Made by a program: the position numbers and the translations under genes. Below are positions 8,598 to 18,421 of a DNA stretch of 64,000 nt, one piece after another. This DNA comes from an uncultured bacterium (GTDB lineage: Bacteria; Pseudomonadota; Gammaproteobacteria; Burkholderiales; Burkholderiaceae_C): assembly GCA_903928495.1 (NCBI GenBank), contig CAIYQZ010000079.1, positions 22,702-86,701 on the forward strand. Direction: 5' to 3'. The notes beneath the pieces are model-generated. The model made no database searches. It was not told the origin of the DNA and was given only the letters and a program-made list of their open reading frames with translations. The stretch's first letter is position 1. Each line of letters begins with the position of its first letter.

Positions 8598-10243
8598 GCC
8601 TGCAACGCATTTCCCTCAAAGACTTTGTGATTGTTGACGAGTTGGCGCTGGACCTGGGCACTGGCTTCACGGCGCTGACCGGTGAAACTGGCGCAGGCAA
8701 GTCCATATTGATTGACGCCCTGCAACTGGCGCTGGGTGACCGCGCCGATGCCGGCGTGGTGCGTGAGGGGCAGTTGCGTGCTGAGGTGGCCGTTGAGTTT
8801 GGCGTGCCCCCGCTTGCCCGCCTGTGGCTGGATGAAGCGGGTATCGATTGCGAAGGCAACGAGTTACTGGTGCGCCGCACCGTGGACAACCAGGGGCGCA
8901 GCCGGGGCTGGGTGAATGGAACCGCTGTCACGGCCACACAACTGCGTGAACTGGGTACGCTGCTGGTGGACATACATGGCCAGCATGCCTGGCAAGGGCT
9001 GATGAAGGCCGAGAGCAGCCGTGAGTTGCTGGATGCCTACGGACACATCGACACGCAGCCTGTGCAGGCGTGCTGGGCCGAATGGCAACACGCCAAAGCC
9101 AGGTTGTCAGAGGCTGAGCAGGCAGCCAGCACGGGCGAGGCGGAACGCGAGCGGCTGCTTTGGCAACTGGCCGAGGCAGACAAACTGGCGCCGCAGCCCG
9201 GTGAATGGGCATCGCTGCAAGAGGAACACACCCGGCTGGCCAATGTGGTGTCCCTGACGGAGGCAGCCCACACCGCGCTGGGCTTGTCCAGCGAGGATGA
9301 TGTGGCAGCGCTGGGTTTGTTGGCCAAGGCCCAACAGGCACTGGAGCAACGGCTGCACCAGGAGCCGCGTTTTGCCGCGATGGCCGAGGCACTGGCGCAG
9401 GCCAGTTTGCTGGCAGAAGAAACCGCACGCGACTTGCAGGCCTATTTGCGCCATACCGAAGCCGACCCCGTCAGGCTGGATGAACTGGAGCAGCGGCTGA
9501 ACCAATGGATGTCTCTCTCCAAGCGACACCGCTGTGCACCGGAAGAGTTGCCCGGCGTGTTGGCCACCTTGCGCCAGCGGTTGTCTGCACTGGACTCGGC
9601 CACAGACCTGGACGGTTTGCGGGCAGCTGTGGCGATGAGCGAGCGGGCCTACGCGGAAATTTCCAAAGAAATATCCGCCCTACGGCAATCCTGTAAAGAA
9701 AAGTTAGCTACAGAAATCACATCGACCATTCAACAGTTGGGCATGGCCGGTGGCGTGTTTGAGGTGCAGGTGACGCCCTTGGACAAACCACAGGTATCTG
9801 GCGTGGACCGGGTGGAGTTTCTGGTGGCTGGCCATGCGGGCATGTCTGCCAAGCCAGTGGCCAAGGTGGCCTCGGGCGGGGAGTTGTCGAGGCTGTCACT
9901 CGCCATTGCCGTGGCCACGAGCCAGGTGGGCGGTTGCCCGACGCTGATTTTCGACGAGGTGGACTCGGGCATCGGTGGCACGGTGGCGCACACCGTGGGC
10001 CAGTTGATGGCGCGATTGGGTGAAGGGCGGCAGGTGTTGGCCGTGACCCATTTGGCGCAGGTGGCAGCGTGTGCACACCACCACGTACAGGTATCCAAGC
10101 AGGCATCGGCTGCCGGTGTCAGAAGCGGCGTGAAACACCTGTCGCAAGACGAAAGGGTGACCGAAGTGGCCAGAATGTTGGGAGGCAGTGGCGTGACACA
10201 AGCGTCTGTTGCACATGCTCGGGAGATGTTGACTCATGGCTGA
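8594..10243 (+). CDS. recN: DNA repair protein RecN
   Basis: An SMC-like ATPase of recombinational double-strand break repair. The 549 residues include Walker A GETGAGKS near residue 31, a central antiparallel coiled coil, and a C-terminal head with the signature [13 protein letters not shown] and Walker [12 protein letters not shown]. The gene overlaps nadK by 4 bp and rapZ by 8 bp. Around codons 359-375 the base composition drops in GC and uses rare codons (TTA, ATA). That stretch matches the dispersed repeat described below, although the frame and the expected protein length are kept. No SOS box is visible before the gene. Confidence 0.95.
   Translation: MSLQRISLKDFVIVDELALDLGTGFTALTGETGAGKSILIDALQLALGDRADAGVVREGQLRAEVAVEFGVPPLARLWLDEAGIDCEGNELLVRRTVDNQGRSRGWVNGTAVTATQLRELGTLLVDIHGQHAWQGLMKAESSRELLDAYGHIDTQPVQACWAEWQHAKARLSEAEQAASTGEAERERLLWQLAEADKLAPQPGEWASLQEEHTRLANVVSLTEAAHTALGLSSEDDVAALGLLAKAQQALEQRLHQEPRFAAMAEALAQASLLAEETARDLQAYLRHTEADPVRLDELEQRLNQWMSLSKRHRCAPEELPGVLATLRQRLSALDSATDLDGLRAAVAMSERAYAEISKEISALRQSCKEKLATEITSTIQQLGMAGGVFEVQVTPLDKPQVSGVDRVEFLVAGHAGMSAKPVAKVASGGELSRLSLAIAVATSQVGGCPTLIFDEVDSGIGGTVAHTVGQLMARLGEGRQVLAVTHLAQVAACAHHHVQVSKQASAAGVRSGVKHLSQDERVTEVARMLGGSGVTQASVAHAREMLTHG
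9668..9717 (-). repeat. Dispersed ~50-bp repeat, copy inside recN
   Basis: Read on the minus strand this stretch starts TTTCTGTAGCTAACTTTTC, then after the same spacing as other copies continues GTAGGGCGGATATTTC. It aligns without gaps to the copies at 39723 and 58469 over more than 40 positions, with about two thirds identity to the 39723 copy in the first 20. It lies wholly within recN codons about 359-375. Confidence 0.6.
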
Positions 10244-11099
10244 TGTTCGACTGGTGCTGATCACCGGCATGTCTGGCTCCGGCAAGTCTGTGGCGCTGGC
10301 AGCCCTTGAGGATGCGGGCTACTACTGCGTGGACAACCTGCCCCCCGAATTGCTGGAGCCGTTTGTAGATTTGCAGCAGGGTCAGTCGGGTCGCAAGCTG
10401 GCTGTAGCGATGGATGTGCGCAGCGCCACGTCGCTGCCAGGGCTTCCGAACAAGCTCGAACAACTGGCGGCCAGTGGTTTGCGGATGACGGTGATTTTTC
10501 TGGACGCCACCGATGACACGCTCTTGCGCCGGTTTTCTGAAACGCGCCGGGCGCACCCGCTGTCGTCACGCCCCGAGGCCACCGGTGAGCAGGGCCTGAT
10601 GGAGGCCATTCGACAGGAGCGCGAACTCCTGTCCGAGTTGCGTGACCAGGCGTTGGTGATTGACACCAGCTTGCTGCGCCCTGCGCGATTGCTCAGCCAG
10701 ATCAAAGAACTGATGGGTCACCGCGACAGAGGGCTGACGCTGGTGTTCGAGTCGTTTGCGTTCAAACGCGGTATTCCGATGGATGCCGACTACGTGTTTG
10801 ATGTGCGCATGCTGCCCAACCCCCATTACGAACGGGCATTGCGCCCCCTGACAGGGAGAGACCCGGAAGTGGCAGCCTTTCTGGCGGCTCAGCCGGAAGT
10901 GGAACGCATGGCAGCTCACATTTCGGGCTTTTTGAATGCGTGGCTACCGGAACTGCTGAAGGACCACCGCAGTTACGTGACGGTGGCGATTGGCTGCACG
11001 GGTGGCCAGCACCGATCGGTGTATCTGGCCGAGTGGCTCACGCGGGCGTTTGCCGAACCCTGGCACGCCACCTGTCGGCACCGTGAACTGAACCCCTGA
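10236..11099 (+). CDS. rapZ: RNase adapter protein RapZ
   Basis: A nucleotide-binding protein that, in enterobacteria, binds small RNA GlmZ and hands it to RNase E to set GlmS levels. The 287-residue product shows the P-loop GMSGSGKSV at about residues 11-19, the conserved [12 protein letters not shown] segment, and the C-terminal [12 protein letters not shown] motif of the RNA-binding domain. It overlaps recN by 8 bp, completing the nadK-recN-rapZ unit. No rpoN, ptsN or hprK gene, frequent partners in Proteobacteria, is adjacent here. The target in betaproteobacteria is not known from the sequence. Confidence 0.93.
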   Translation: MADVRLVLITGMSGSGKSVALAALEDAGYYCVDNLPPELLEPFVDLQQGQSGRKLAVAMDVRSATSLPGLPNKLEQLAASGLRMTVIFLDATDDTLLRRFSETRRAHPLSSRPEATGEQGLMEAIRQERELLSELRDQALVIDTSLLRPARLLSQIKELMGHRDRGLTLVFESFAFKRGIPMDADYVFDVRMLPNPHYERALRPLTGRDPEVAAFLAAQPEVERMAAHISGFLNAWLPELLKDHRSYVTVAIGCTGGQHRSVYLAEWLTRAFAEPWHATCRHRELNP

Positions 11100-11120
11100 G
11101 CCTGGGCCCCGGGGTAAGGT

Positions 11121-12206
11121 TCAAGGGCGAACCTGCAACCGTACCAGCAATTTGGTAACGGGCACGGGCAATCCGATGTGCGCCACTTGATCAGGCGCGA
11201 CCCACTGCCCCTGTGCACTGTCGGGGAAGGCCGCTTGGATGTTGAACTCGGCAGGCACCTGTTGCACAACAGGGTGGAGGACGATGTCTCGGTGGGTCAG
11301 TGTGTGGGTGAAGCTGTTCAGGCGCACCATCGAAGTGGCCTGAGACACAGCTGCGCAGGCCATCAGTTCGTTGTGCGAGTCAAACACGGGCGGGCAATAC
11401 AGTGAAGCCCAGATGCCCCGCGCGGGCCGCTTGTCGAGCCACACACTGCCACACGGTTTTTGCAACAACAGCAAGTGCCAGGCGACCGTTCTGCGCACCA
11501 GGCGGCGGGTTTTGACGGGCAGACGTGCCGGGTTGCCAGAGCGCTGTGCCAGACAAGCTGAAGCCAGCGGGCACAACAGGCAAGCGGGTTTGCTAGGTGT
11601 GCACACGGTGGCACCGAGGTCCATCAACCCCTGTGTGTACCTAGGCATGTCTGCCAGCAGCGCGCCGGTGGGCAGGTGTGAAGTGGCCAGCTGGCGCAGA
11701 GCCCTGTCAGAGGCGGGGATGGACAGATCGGACTCGAAGCCCGTGAAGCGTGCCAACACTCGCTTGACGTTGCCATCAAAAATGGACACTGGCTCTGAGA
11801 AGCAAAACGATGCAATGGCAGCCGCTGTGGACGGGCCAATGCCAGGGAGTGTTTCGAGCTCGGCGGCACTTTGGGGGAATTGCCCACCGTGCCGAGCCAC
11901 CACCGCCTGGGCGCACTTGTGCAGGTTGCGCGCCCGGCTGTAATAACCCAAGCCGCTCCACAGGGCCAGCACCTCGGCCTCTTCTGCGGCAGCCAATTCA
12001 AGAACTGACGGAAAGCGTTCCAGAAACCGGCTGTAGTAGCCCAACACTGTCACAACCTGTGTCTGCTGGAGCATGATTTCAGACAGCCAGACGCGGTAGG
12101 GGTCACGCGTGTGTTGCCAAGGTAAGCCGTGGCGGCCGTGCACCACCTGCCAACGGATGACGGCCTGGGCGAAGTTGAAGGCGTCTGGCGTCGGGGCGGC
12201 CGGCAT
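11121..12206 (-). CDS. mutY: A/G-specific adenine glycosylase MutY
   Basis: Removes adenine mispaired with 8-oxoguanine. The 361-residue protein has the helix-hairpin-helix GPD domain with catalytic Glu43 (SEIMLQQTQ) and Asp144 (FDGNVKRVLAR), the hairpin LPGIGPSTA, and the [4Fe-4S] cluster loop with cysteines spaced C-x6-C-x2-C-x5-C. A NUDIX-like 8-oxoG recognition domain forms the C-terminus. The start at 12206 overlaps the stop of the dynamin-like gene by one base (TGATG), so the two are translationally linked. With mutM it brackets that GTPase gene. Confidence 0.95.
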   Translation of the reverse strand: MPAAPTPDAFNFAQAVIRWQVVHGRHGLPWQHTRDPYRVWLSEIMLQQTQVVTVLGYYSRFLERFPSVLELAAAEEAEVLALWSGLGYYSRARNLHKCAQAVVARHGGQFPQSAAELETLPGIGPSTAAAIASFCFSEPVSIFDGNVKRVLARFTGFESDLSIPASDRALRQLATSHLPTGALLADMPRYTQGLMDLGATVCTPSKPACLLCPLASACLAQRSGNPARLPVKTRRLVRRTVAWHLLLLQKPCGSVWLDKRPARGIWASLYCPPVFDSHNELMACAAVSQATSMVRLNSFTHTLTHRDIVLHPVVQQVPAEFNIQAAFPDSAQGQWVAPDQVAHIGLPVPVTKLLVRLQVRP

Positions 12207-14179
12207 CAGGCGGGCACACCCAGAGTCATGGGCTGTGTGACTTCGTCCTGTGGCTGGTCCGTGTCGGCAGCCGGTTCGGTCATTGAGCGGGTCAGCTCTT
12301 GAAGTTCTGCGCGGGTGCGGGCGTATGTGTCGAGCTGAGCAGTGAGTTCGGCCACACGCTCGTCCAGGCCTCCGGCCGCCTCCTGTATGCGCGTCACAGC
12401 CTCCACGCGCCGGGCAAAGTTGTTTCGCCGGTCGCGAAGCTGCCCGTCGAGCTGGGATGCAGCCGATTTGTTCCAGAGCTCCAATTCGGCTGCAGCCGAC
12501 TCGTACACGATGCGTAGACGGCTGAGCAAGGCCCTGCCCAGACGCTCGCAAAAATCAGGGTTGGCCAGTTTGAGGGTCTGACCCAGGCTCAGGTACTGAA
12601 CGTGGCTTTGTTCCACCTCGGCCAGTTCCTGGATCTGGCGGGAAAGATCGGGTGCTGGCGGCGCCTGCAGGGAAAAACCCAGTTCAGTGTTGAGTTGCAC
12701 AAAGCTGGCGTGCAGCATGTTGCCAATTTCGGTGCTGAGTGACGATGCTTTGGCCAGCAAGCTGCGCAGCCCCTCGAAGGTTTGGGCATAGGTTTTGCGC
12801 ACACCAAGCTTGAGCCCGGGTTCCTTCAGGCGCTGGATCAGGTTGGTCACCTCCTGGCGCACCTGGGCCTGGCCCACAGAGGCATACATCTCGTGCAGCA
12901 ACTTCATGTGCACCGTCCGCACCGCCTGTATGCGCCCGCTGCCCGCCTCGAAATCGTGCTGCTCCTGTTCGATGCGTTGGCGCATGTGGCGGATGACCGC
13001 ACCGTTTTTGCCACGCAAACCCTCCAGTTCCTGGACCTGCTCGGTGAGGTCGCGGGCGCGTGTTTGGGTGATCTGCCCTGCGCGGGCCACGAGCTCATTG
13101 ACGCCCTGCGCCACTGCCTGCTGTAACAGGTGCCGACGCTGGCCAATGACATCGTGGACAAGGGCGTTCTCGAGATCCGGAAGATGACTGGCCTGCAACA
13201 GCTGGTCGTCACCGTGGATCTTCGCCACCAGGCCCTTCTGGGCGGACACGGCAATGACCCGGGATGGAGCCACAGCCAGGATGGCTGCAGAGTTCTCGCA
13301 CTGTTGCTGTATCTGCCGCTGCACCGCGTCGGGGGTACTGAGCTCGTCCCATAGGGTGTCTATTTTGTTGAGCACCACGAGCCGCCCCGCTGGGGTAGCA
13401 ACCGTGGAGGTGATGTGTTCGCGCCAAATGCGCAGATCTGACTGCGTGACGCCTGTGTCGGCGCCCAGGATGAATACGATGCAGTGCGCCTGGGGCAGCA
13501 GGCTGACGGTCAGTTCGGGTTCGGCGCCAATGGCGTTGAGCCCAGGTGTGTCCAGAATCACCAACCCCTGTTTGAGCAGGGGATGCGCGATGTTGATGAG
13601 AGCGTGGCGCCAACGAGGCACTTCGATGAGGCCATCGGCACCGAGCAGGCTTTTGTCTGCGCCACCGTCACCTTGCCAAAAACCCAATGCCGTTGCCTCG
13701 TCGGGGGTGACGCGGTCAACCTCAGCCACCCGCGCCATGCTGGCGGCCAAGCCATCGGCATCGTGGAGGCTGAGAGGCACAGTTTCCCAAGCGTCGGTGT
13801 GTTGACGCCAGTCGACCAGGGCTCGGGGGTTCAACCGCGTCCGGATGGGCAGCAAGCGGAGCGTAGGGGGCTCTTCAGGGTCGTAGCCCAGCTCGGTGGG
13901 GCACATGGTGGTGCGCCCCGCGCTGGCGGGCATGATGCGCCGCCCGTAGCCTGCAAAAAACACGGCATTGATGAGCTCTGACTTCCCACGGGAAAACTCA
14001 GCGACAAAGGCCACCATCACTTTGTCTTGCCTGACCCGCTGGCGAAGGCTTTCGAGCTGATCAGCCACCGCAGGGTCCAGCAAGTCGCGGTCACGAAGCC
14101 AGTCGGCCAGGCGCTGCAAGTCGCCTGAGAAATCCCGCCGCCAACGGCTGTGATGATCAAAATTGTGGTTGAAACTCAT
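12206..14179 (-). CDS. Dynamin-family GTPase
   Basis: A large bacterial dynamin-like protein of 657 residues; its cellular role is not known from the sequence. The GTPase domain shows G1 (AEFSRGKSELINAV, residues about 60-73), a G2-type threonine pair (GRTTMCPTEL), G3 (ILDTPGLNAIG) and G4 (VLNKIDTL). The C-terminal half is mostly predicted helix with coiled-coil character (ending in TQLDTYARTRAELQELT). I see no strong transmembrane paddle, so membrane action is uncertain. The start at 14179 is chosen because the upstream in-frame extension is Cys/Arg rich and unlike the family. It sits between mutM and mutY on the same strand. Confidence 0.85.
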   Translation of the reverse strand: MSFNHNFDHHSRWRRDFSGDLQRLADWLRDRDLLDPAVADQLESLRQRVRQDKVMVAFVAEFSRGKSELINAVFFAGYGRRIMPASAGRTTMCPTELGYDPEEPPTLRLLPIRTRLNPRALVDWRQHTDAWETVPLSLHDADGLAASMARVAEVDRVTPDEATALGFWQGDGGADKSLLGADGLIEVPRWRHALINIAHPLLKQGLVILDTPGLNAIGAEPELTVSLLPQAHCIVFILGADTGVTQSDLRIWREHITSTVATPAGRLVVLNKIDTLWDELSTPDAVQRQIQQQCENSAAILAVAPSRVIAVSAQKGLVAKIHGDDQLLQASHLPDLENALVHDVIGQRRHLLQQAVAQGVNELVARAGQITQTRARDLTEQVQELEGLRGKNGAVIRHMRQRIEQEQHDFEAGSGRIQAVRTVHMKLLHEMYASVGQAQVRQEVTNLIQRLKEPGLKLGVRKTYAQTFEGLRSLLAKASSLSTEIGNMLHASFVQLNTELGFSLQAPPAPDLSRQIQELAEVEQSHVQYLSLGQTLKLANPDFCERLGRALLSRLRIVYESAAAELELWNKSAASQLDGQLRDRRNNFARRVEAVTRIQEAAGGLDERVAELTAQLDTYARTRAELQELTRSMTEPAADTDQPQDEVTQPMTLGVPA

Positions 14180-14243
14180 GTCGGGTGGCGTGTTGAGCGC
14201 ATCCAAGCCAATATACACCTGCACACCGCATCTGCGCCGTGTG

Positions 14244-15059
14244 TCAGCGGGCCTGACACACAGCGCAGTAATAGGTTGAGCGCTGGCCCTGCAACAGTCG
14301 GCGTACGGACTTGCCGCACTGCACGCACGGTTGCCCTTCACGGCCGTACACACTTGCCTGGGTCTGGAAATGGCCGGCATTGCCATCTGGGCCAGAGAAA
14401 TCGCGCAAGGTGCTTCCACCTGCCGCCACGGCCTGCGTCAGCACAGCACGGATCACGGCATGCAGTCGCGCAAGCCGCCTCGGGCCCACCGCACGGGCAG
14501 GTGTGGTGGGGCGAATACCTGCCAGAAACAATGCCTCGCACGCATAAATGTTTCCGACACCCACGACAACCTCACCCGCCAGGAGGGCTTGCTTGATGGG
14601 TGCACGCAGTTCACGCATGCGAGCGACAAAAGCCGGAGACGTGAAATCCTCAGACAGCGGTTCGACCCCCAGTTTGCCTAGCAATTTGCGCGCAATATCG
14701 TCGTCGAGCCCATCGGCGAACACAACAGCACCGAAACGCCGGGGATCGTGCAGGCGCAGGTGGCCCCGACTGGTGTGAAGGGTGAAATGGTCATGCGGCC
14801 CGGGCGCAGGCAACACGTCGGCAAAGCGCAGGCTGCCGGACATGCCCAGATGGACCAGCAGCAGCCCACGATCCATGTGGATGAGCAAGTACTTGCCGCG
14901 CCGCCCCACATGGGTGATCTGGCAGCCGACCAGCACTTGGGGATCACACCCCAGCGGCCAACGCAGCGGCTTGCCCCAGGCACTGGCCATGATGGTGGCG
15001 CCTTCAATGCGCGAGGCAAATCCGAGGCGGGTGACTTCAACTTCCGGAAGTTCAGGCAT
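14244..15059 (-). CDS. mutM: Formamidopyrimidine-DNA glycosylase (Fpg/MutM)
   Basis: A bifunctional glycosylase and AP lyase that excises 8-oxoguanine opposite cytosine. The start at 15059 places the catalytic Pro2-Glu3 directly at the N-terminus (MPELPEVEV), which is required after Met removal, so earlier starts are excluded. The 271 residues contain the conserved lysine loop (GRRGKYLL), the helix-two-turn-helix region ([12 protein letters not shown]) and a C-terminal zinc finger with two CxxC pairs (CVQCGKS and CAVCQ). It is upstream of the dynamin-like gene and mutY on the same strand, with 64 bp to the former. This gives a GO-repair grouping with mutY. Confidence 0.96.
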   Translation of the reverse strand: MPELPEVEVTRLGFASRIEGATIMASAWGKPLRWPLGCDPQVLVGCQITHVGRRGKYLLIHMDRGLLLVHLGMSGSLRFADVLPAPGPHDHFTLHTSRGHLRLHDPRRFGAVVFADGLDDDIARKLLGKLGVEPLSEDFTSPAFVARMRELRAPIKQALLAGEVVVGVGNIYACEALFLAGIRPTTPARAVGPRRLARLHAVIRAVLTQAVAAGGSTLRDFSGPDGNAGHFQTQASVYGREGQPCVQCGKSVRRLLQGQRSTYYCAVCQAR

Positions 15060-15158
15060 GGCGTGGTGTGGGGATAAGTGAGCAACAACCCTGTGACAAC
15101 AGAGGATGGTCGGGCGCAGCGTGACAAGCCGCACAGACCCCTGAATTATCATGACCGC

Positions 15159-16979
15159 ATGAATATCTTCCTCCCAGCACGGGCTTCAGCCGATGGCCGT
15201 ACACACCCCCGATACAACCGTGGCGGCGGGATCAGAACCTGGGGGGTTGGGCGCGCGGCCCTGATGGTGTTACTGTCGGCCGCAACCTGGCACGGACAGG
15301 CATGGTCTGCGCAGCCTGCAACGGGTGCTGTCCCGGGGCGTCAGTTCTCTGCGGCTGCATCGAACGCGGAGTTGATGTACCTGGTGCTGGTCGGAGAAAT
15401 GCAGGTCGCCGCCAAGCAAGCAGGCGTGGGGTTCTCGCTGATTCTGGACGCTGCAAAGAAGTCAGGCGACCCTGAGTTGTTTCGCCGCGCGGTCAATGTG
15501 GCTCTGGAATCGCGTTCGGCTGATGCGGCCAAGGAAGCGGCGCGGGCATGGACTGTGTCACTGCCCTCCTCCCCCGATGCATACAGGGTGCTGTTGCAAC
15601 TGCTACTGGCCACCAATGAAGTGACCCAAAGCGCAGACCCACTGAAGCAGTTGCTGGCAGTGGTGCCCGATGCGGAACGCAGCGCAGTGATCGATGCTGT
15701 TGCCCAGACCTACATCAGGGCCAATGACAAAGAAGCGGCACGGCGGGTGGCGTTGACAGCCTTGCAGCCCTGGACAGTGAAGGCGGACACGGCGGCGAGC
15801 GCTTGGGCTGCCACGGGCATGTTGTCGTTGGCTGCAGGGATGAAGGAAGTAGCCGCTGAAGCCATGACATCGGCCCTGGCCAGCCCAGCACAGACGGATG
15901 CACCCGGTTTCCTGGCTGTGGAGTTGCTCAATGCAAAGGCAGCCGGCGCGGAAGACCTGCTCAAGACGTTGCTGGAGCGCAAGCCGAGCCTGCCAGTGCG
16001 CATGGCCTATGTACGCTACTTGCTCGACAATGAGCGGGCCACCGATGCGCAGCGACAACTGGAACTGGCGACACAGCAAGACGCCAAGGCGCCTGAGCCC
16101 TGGCTTTTGCTGGGCGCACTGAACCTGCAGGCCAACCGGATGCCTGTGGCTGAAAAAGATTTCCTGCGCTACCTGGAGCTCAGTGCTGGCTTGGAAACCG
16201 AACGGGCTGAGCGAGGCAAAACCCAGGCGTACCTGTCGCTGGCGCAGATTGCGGAGAGCCGCAAAGAGTTTGACGCAGCAACCCGTTGGCTGGATCGCAT
16301 CGACGCAGATGAAGACAGCCTGCGTGTGCAACTGCGCCGTGCGGCCTTGTTGGGCCGCATGGGGCAGGTGAACGAGGCTCGCGCCTTGATTGGGCAGATC
16401 CCTGAGCAACAGCCCACAGATGGCAGGGCGAAGCTGGCAGCAGAGGTGCAAGTGCTGAAAGATGCCCAGCAACTCCCGCAGGCTTTTGCCCTCATGCAAA
16501 GCGCAGTACAGAAGTACCCGGACGATCCGGAGCTGACCTACGACCTGGCGATGCTGGCAGACAAGATGGGCAACCACGCTCAAATGGAGCGGCTGCTGCG
16601 GGATCTGATGGCCCGCAAACCCGACTACCACCATGCGTTCAACGCCCTGGGTTACTCACTGGCCGAGCGCAACACACGACTGAATGAAGCCAAAGACCTG
16701 ATCGTGAAGGCCCTGGAGATGGCACCGGGCGACCCGTTCATCACTGACAGCCTGGGCTGGGTGGAATATCGCCTGGGCAACCTGGCAGAGGCTGCACGCC
16801 TGCTGCGCGAGGCGTATGCGAAACGCGCAGACGTTGAAATTGCATTGCACCTGGGGGAGGTGCTGTGGGTCATGGGTGAACGTGAGGCTGCCCGCCAGGC
16901 CTTTGTTCAGGCCCGCGACATGCAGGCAGACAGCACCATGCTCAAGGAGGTGCTGAACAGGCTGGGTGTGCAGCTGTGA
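15159..16979 (+). CDS. Exported tetratricopeptide-repeat protein
   Basis: A 606-residue protein with TPR repeats, probably periplasmic. The start at 15159 is preferred because it gives a signal-like segment (basic stretch, then [19 protein letters not shown] around residues 33-52); an earlier in-frame ATG at 15078 lengthens the N-terminus without need. TPR motifs are clearest at the C-terminus ([53 protein letters not shown]), with degenerate helical repeats before. Its stop overlaps the GTG start of lolB. This order with lolB and ispE is common in Burkholderiales and suggests a role in outer-membrane lipoprotein handling, but that is inference. Confidence 0.85.
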   Translation: MNIFLPARASADGRTHPRYNRGGGIRTWGVGRAALMVLLSAATWHGQAWSAQPATGAVPGRQFSAAASNAELMYLVLVGEMQVAAKQAGVGFSLILDAAKKSGDPELFRRAVNVALESRSADAAKEAARAWTVSLPSSPDAYRVLLQLLLATNEVTQSADPLKQLLAVVPDAERSAVIDAVAQTYIRANDKEAARRVALTALQPWTVKADTAASAWAATGMLSLAAGMKEVAAEAMTSALASPAQTDAPGFLAVELLNAKAAGAEDLLKTLLERKPSLPVRMAYVRYLLDNERATDAQRQLELATQQDAKAPEPWLLLGALNLQANRMPVAEKDFLRYLELSAGLETERAERGKTQAYLSLAQIAESRKEFDAATRWLDRIDADEDSLRVQLRRAALLGRMGQVNEARALIGQIPEQQPTDGRAKLAAEVQVLKDAQQLPQAFALMQSAVQKYPDDPELTYDLAMLADKMGNHAQMERLLRDLMARKPDYHHAFNALGYSLAERNTRLNEAKDLIVKALEMAPGDPFITDSLGWVEYRLGNLAEAARLLREAYAKRADVEIALHLGEVLWVMGEREAARQAFVQARDMQADSTMLKEVLNRLGVQL

Positions 16980-17497
16980 CCCAGACGCTGTGGCGCAGCG
17001 CCAGCACACTGGCGGCCCTTTGGGTTGTTTTTTTGATAGCTGGATGTGCAACACAGAAGAGCGCCATAGCGGTTTTTGAGTCAGAAAAGCACTGGTCGGG
17101 GCGTTTGTTGTTGAAAGCCGATACCCAGCCGCCAACGCAGGTGTCGGCAGTGTTCGATTTGCACGGGTCTGCACGACAGGGCCGCCTGGCGTTGTCCACG
17201 CCACTGGGTACCACCCTTGCGACAGCGCACTGGCAGCCCGGTGTGGCGGAGTTGAGGGGCATGGGCGACCCAAAGGTGTTTGCCACGCTGGACGAACTGA
17301 CCGAGGCGATGACCGGCACACGCTTGCCTGTGGCCGCCCTGTTTGCGTGGCTGGACGGTCAACCACAGACAGCAGACGGTTGGTTGGCAGATCTGGAGCA
17401 GGTCCCGGCTGGCAGGCTGAATGCCAGACGGGTCACCCCACCTCCCTTGGCCGAGATCCGACTCGTATTTGAACCGTCTAAGCAACTGACCCCATGA
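16976..17497 (+). CDS. lolB: Outer-membrane lipoprotein receptor LolB
   Basis: Accepts lipoproteins from LolA and inserts them in the outer membrane. The 173-residue precursor starts with GTG overlapping the upstream stop (GTGA). It has a signal peptide with lipobox LIAGC, lipid-modified at Cys24, followed by the LolB fold (HWSGRLLLK near residue 39, then a FDLHG strand and GTTLATAHW). The next residues after Cys24 are Ala-Thr, not Asp, consistent with outer-membrane sorting. It overlaps ispE by 4 bp. Codons 19-34 are AT-rich and match the dispersed repeat, so the lipobox itself is encoded in repeat-like DNA. Confidence 0.88.
   Translation: MTQTLWRSASTLAALWVVFLIAGCATQKSAIAVFESEKHWSGRLLLKADTQPPTQVSAVFDLHGSARQGRLALSTPLGTTLATAHWQPGVAELRGMGDPKVFATLDELTEAMTGTRLPVAALFAWLDGQPQTADGWLADLEQVPAGRLNARRVTPPPLAEIRLVFEPSKQLTP
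17031..17077 (+). repeat. Dispersed ~50-bp repeat, copy inside lolB
   Basis: Reads TTTTGATAGCTGGATGTGC, then after the family's 23-base spacing AGCGCCATAGCGGTTTTT. The spacing between TAGCT and AGCG is identical to the copies at 34789, 39723 and 58469. It covers codons 19-34 of lolB including the lipobox cysteine. Confidence 0.55.
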
Positions 17498-18348
17498 AAA
17501 CGCTGTTGGATGTGCCAGCACCGGCCAAGATCAATCTGTTTCTTCACATCGTGGGGCGACGCGCGGACGGCTACCACCTGCTGCAGTCGGTATTTGTGCT
17601 GCTGGACCTGTGCGATTCGCTGGACTTTGAGTGGCGCTCAAGCGAGCAGATCAGCCGCGAAGACTGCGACAACCTTTTCGCGCCGTTGCCTGGAAACGAC
17701 CTCGTGGTGAGGGCTGCGCGCTTGCTGCAGCAAGCGACCGGTTGCACACAGGGCGCACACATTCGGTTGCGCAAGCGCATCCCTTTGCAGGCTGGCATGG
17801 GCGGCGGGTCATCTGATGCTGCCAGTTGCTTGATGGCATTGAACCGCTTGTGGAAGACCGGACTGAGCCGGCAAGAGCTGATGGCGCTGGGCTTGCAGCT
17901 GGGTGCCGATGTGCCGTTTTTCCTGTTTGGAGACAACGCCTGGGTAGAAGGCATTGGCGAGGAGCTGACGCCCATTGCAGTCAACCCTCAGCAGTTTCTG
18001 GTGGTCAAGCCAGACACAGGGCTGGCGACTGCAGCAATATTCACCGATCCCACTTTGAAGAGGGACACAGAACCTGCTACAATGCGAGGCTTCGCGGAAT
18101 GCAGCGATGCGGACAAATTGAGGTTTGGCCGCAATGACTTGCAAGCTGTCGCGCAAACGCACTGCCCTGACATATCAGAGTGTGTTTTGTTGCTGGAGGG
18201 TCTCGGACTCTCGGCACGCATGACAGGTTCAGGCAGTGCTGTGTTCGCGCTAACTGAGAGCGGCAAGCTGCCCCAAGTGCCCGAAACTTGGTTCGCAGCG
18301 CACACGCACAGTTTGCGCGAGCATCCTCTGAAAAGCTGGTCAGCCTGA
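17494..18348 (+). CDS. ispE: 4-diphosphocytidyl-2-C-methyl-D-erythritol kinase
   Basis: Phosphorylates CDP-methylerythritol in the non-mevalonate isoprenoid pathway. The 284-residue GHMP kinase has Lys12 in PAPAKINLFL, the ATP loop PLQAGMGGGSSDAA at about residues 97-110, GADVPFFLFG with the catalytic Asp, and the C-terminal GSGSAVFAL loop. It overlaps lolB by 4 bp. An unusual stretch near codons 187-200 (KRDTEPATMRGFAE) contains a near-consensus sigma70 promoter directed at the downstream tRNA-Gln and prs, as discussed in the findings. Confidence 0.96.
   Translation: MKTLLDVPAPAKINLFLHIVGRRADGYHLLQSVFVLLDLCDSLDFEWRSSEQISREDCDNLFAPLPGNDLVVRAARLLQQATGCTQGAHIRLRKRIPLQAGMGGGSSDAASCLMALNRLWKTGLSRQELMALGLQLGADVPFFLFGDNAWVEGIGEELTPIAVNPQQFLVVKPDTGLATAAIFTDPTLKRDTEPATMRGFAECSDADKLRFGRNDLQAVAQTHCPDISECVLLLEGLGLSARMTGSGSAVFALTESGKLPQVPETWFAAHTHSLREHPLKSWSA
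18055..18083 (+). promoter_or_regulatory. Sigma70 promoter inside ispE
   Basis: TTGAAG at 18055-18060, a 17-bp spacer, then TACAAT at 18078-18083 preceded by TGC, and a GC-rich discriminator (GCGAGGC). The expected start site is near 18090, about 330 bp before tRNA-Gln and 475 bp before prs. The same TGCTACAATGCG core precedes tRNA-Arg at 6488. Confidence 0.65.
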
Positions 18349-18421
18349 AGGCGATCAGATTTTTTGGTCGATAATTCGGGAGAGTTTTCGGGTACAGGTT
18401 CATTCGGCCTGGGCCCTGCGT

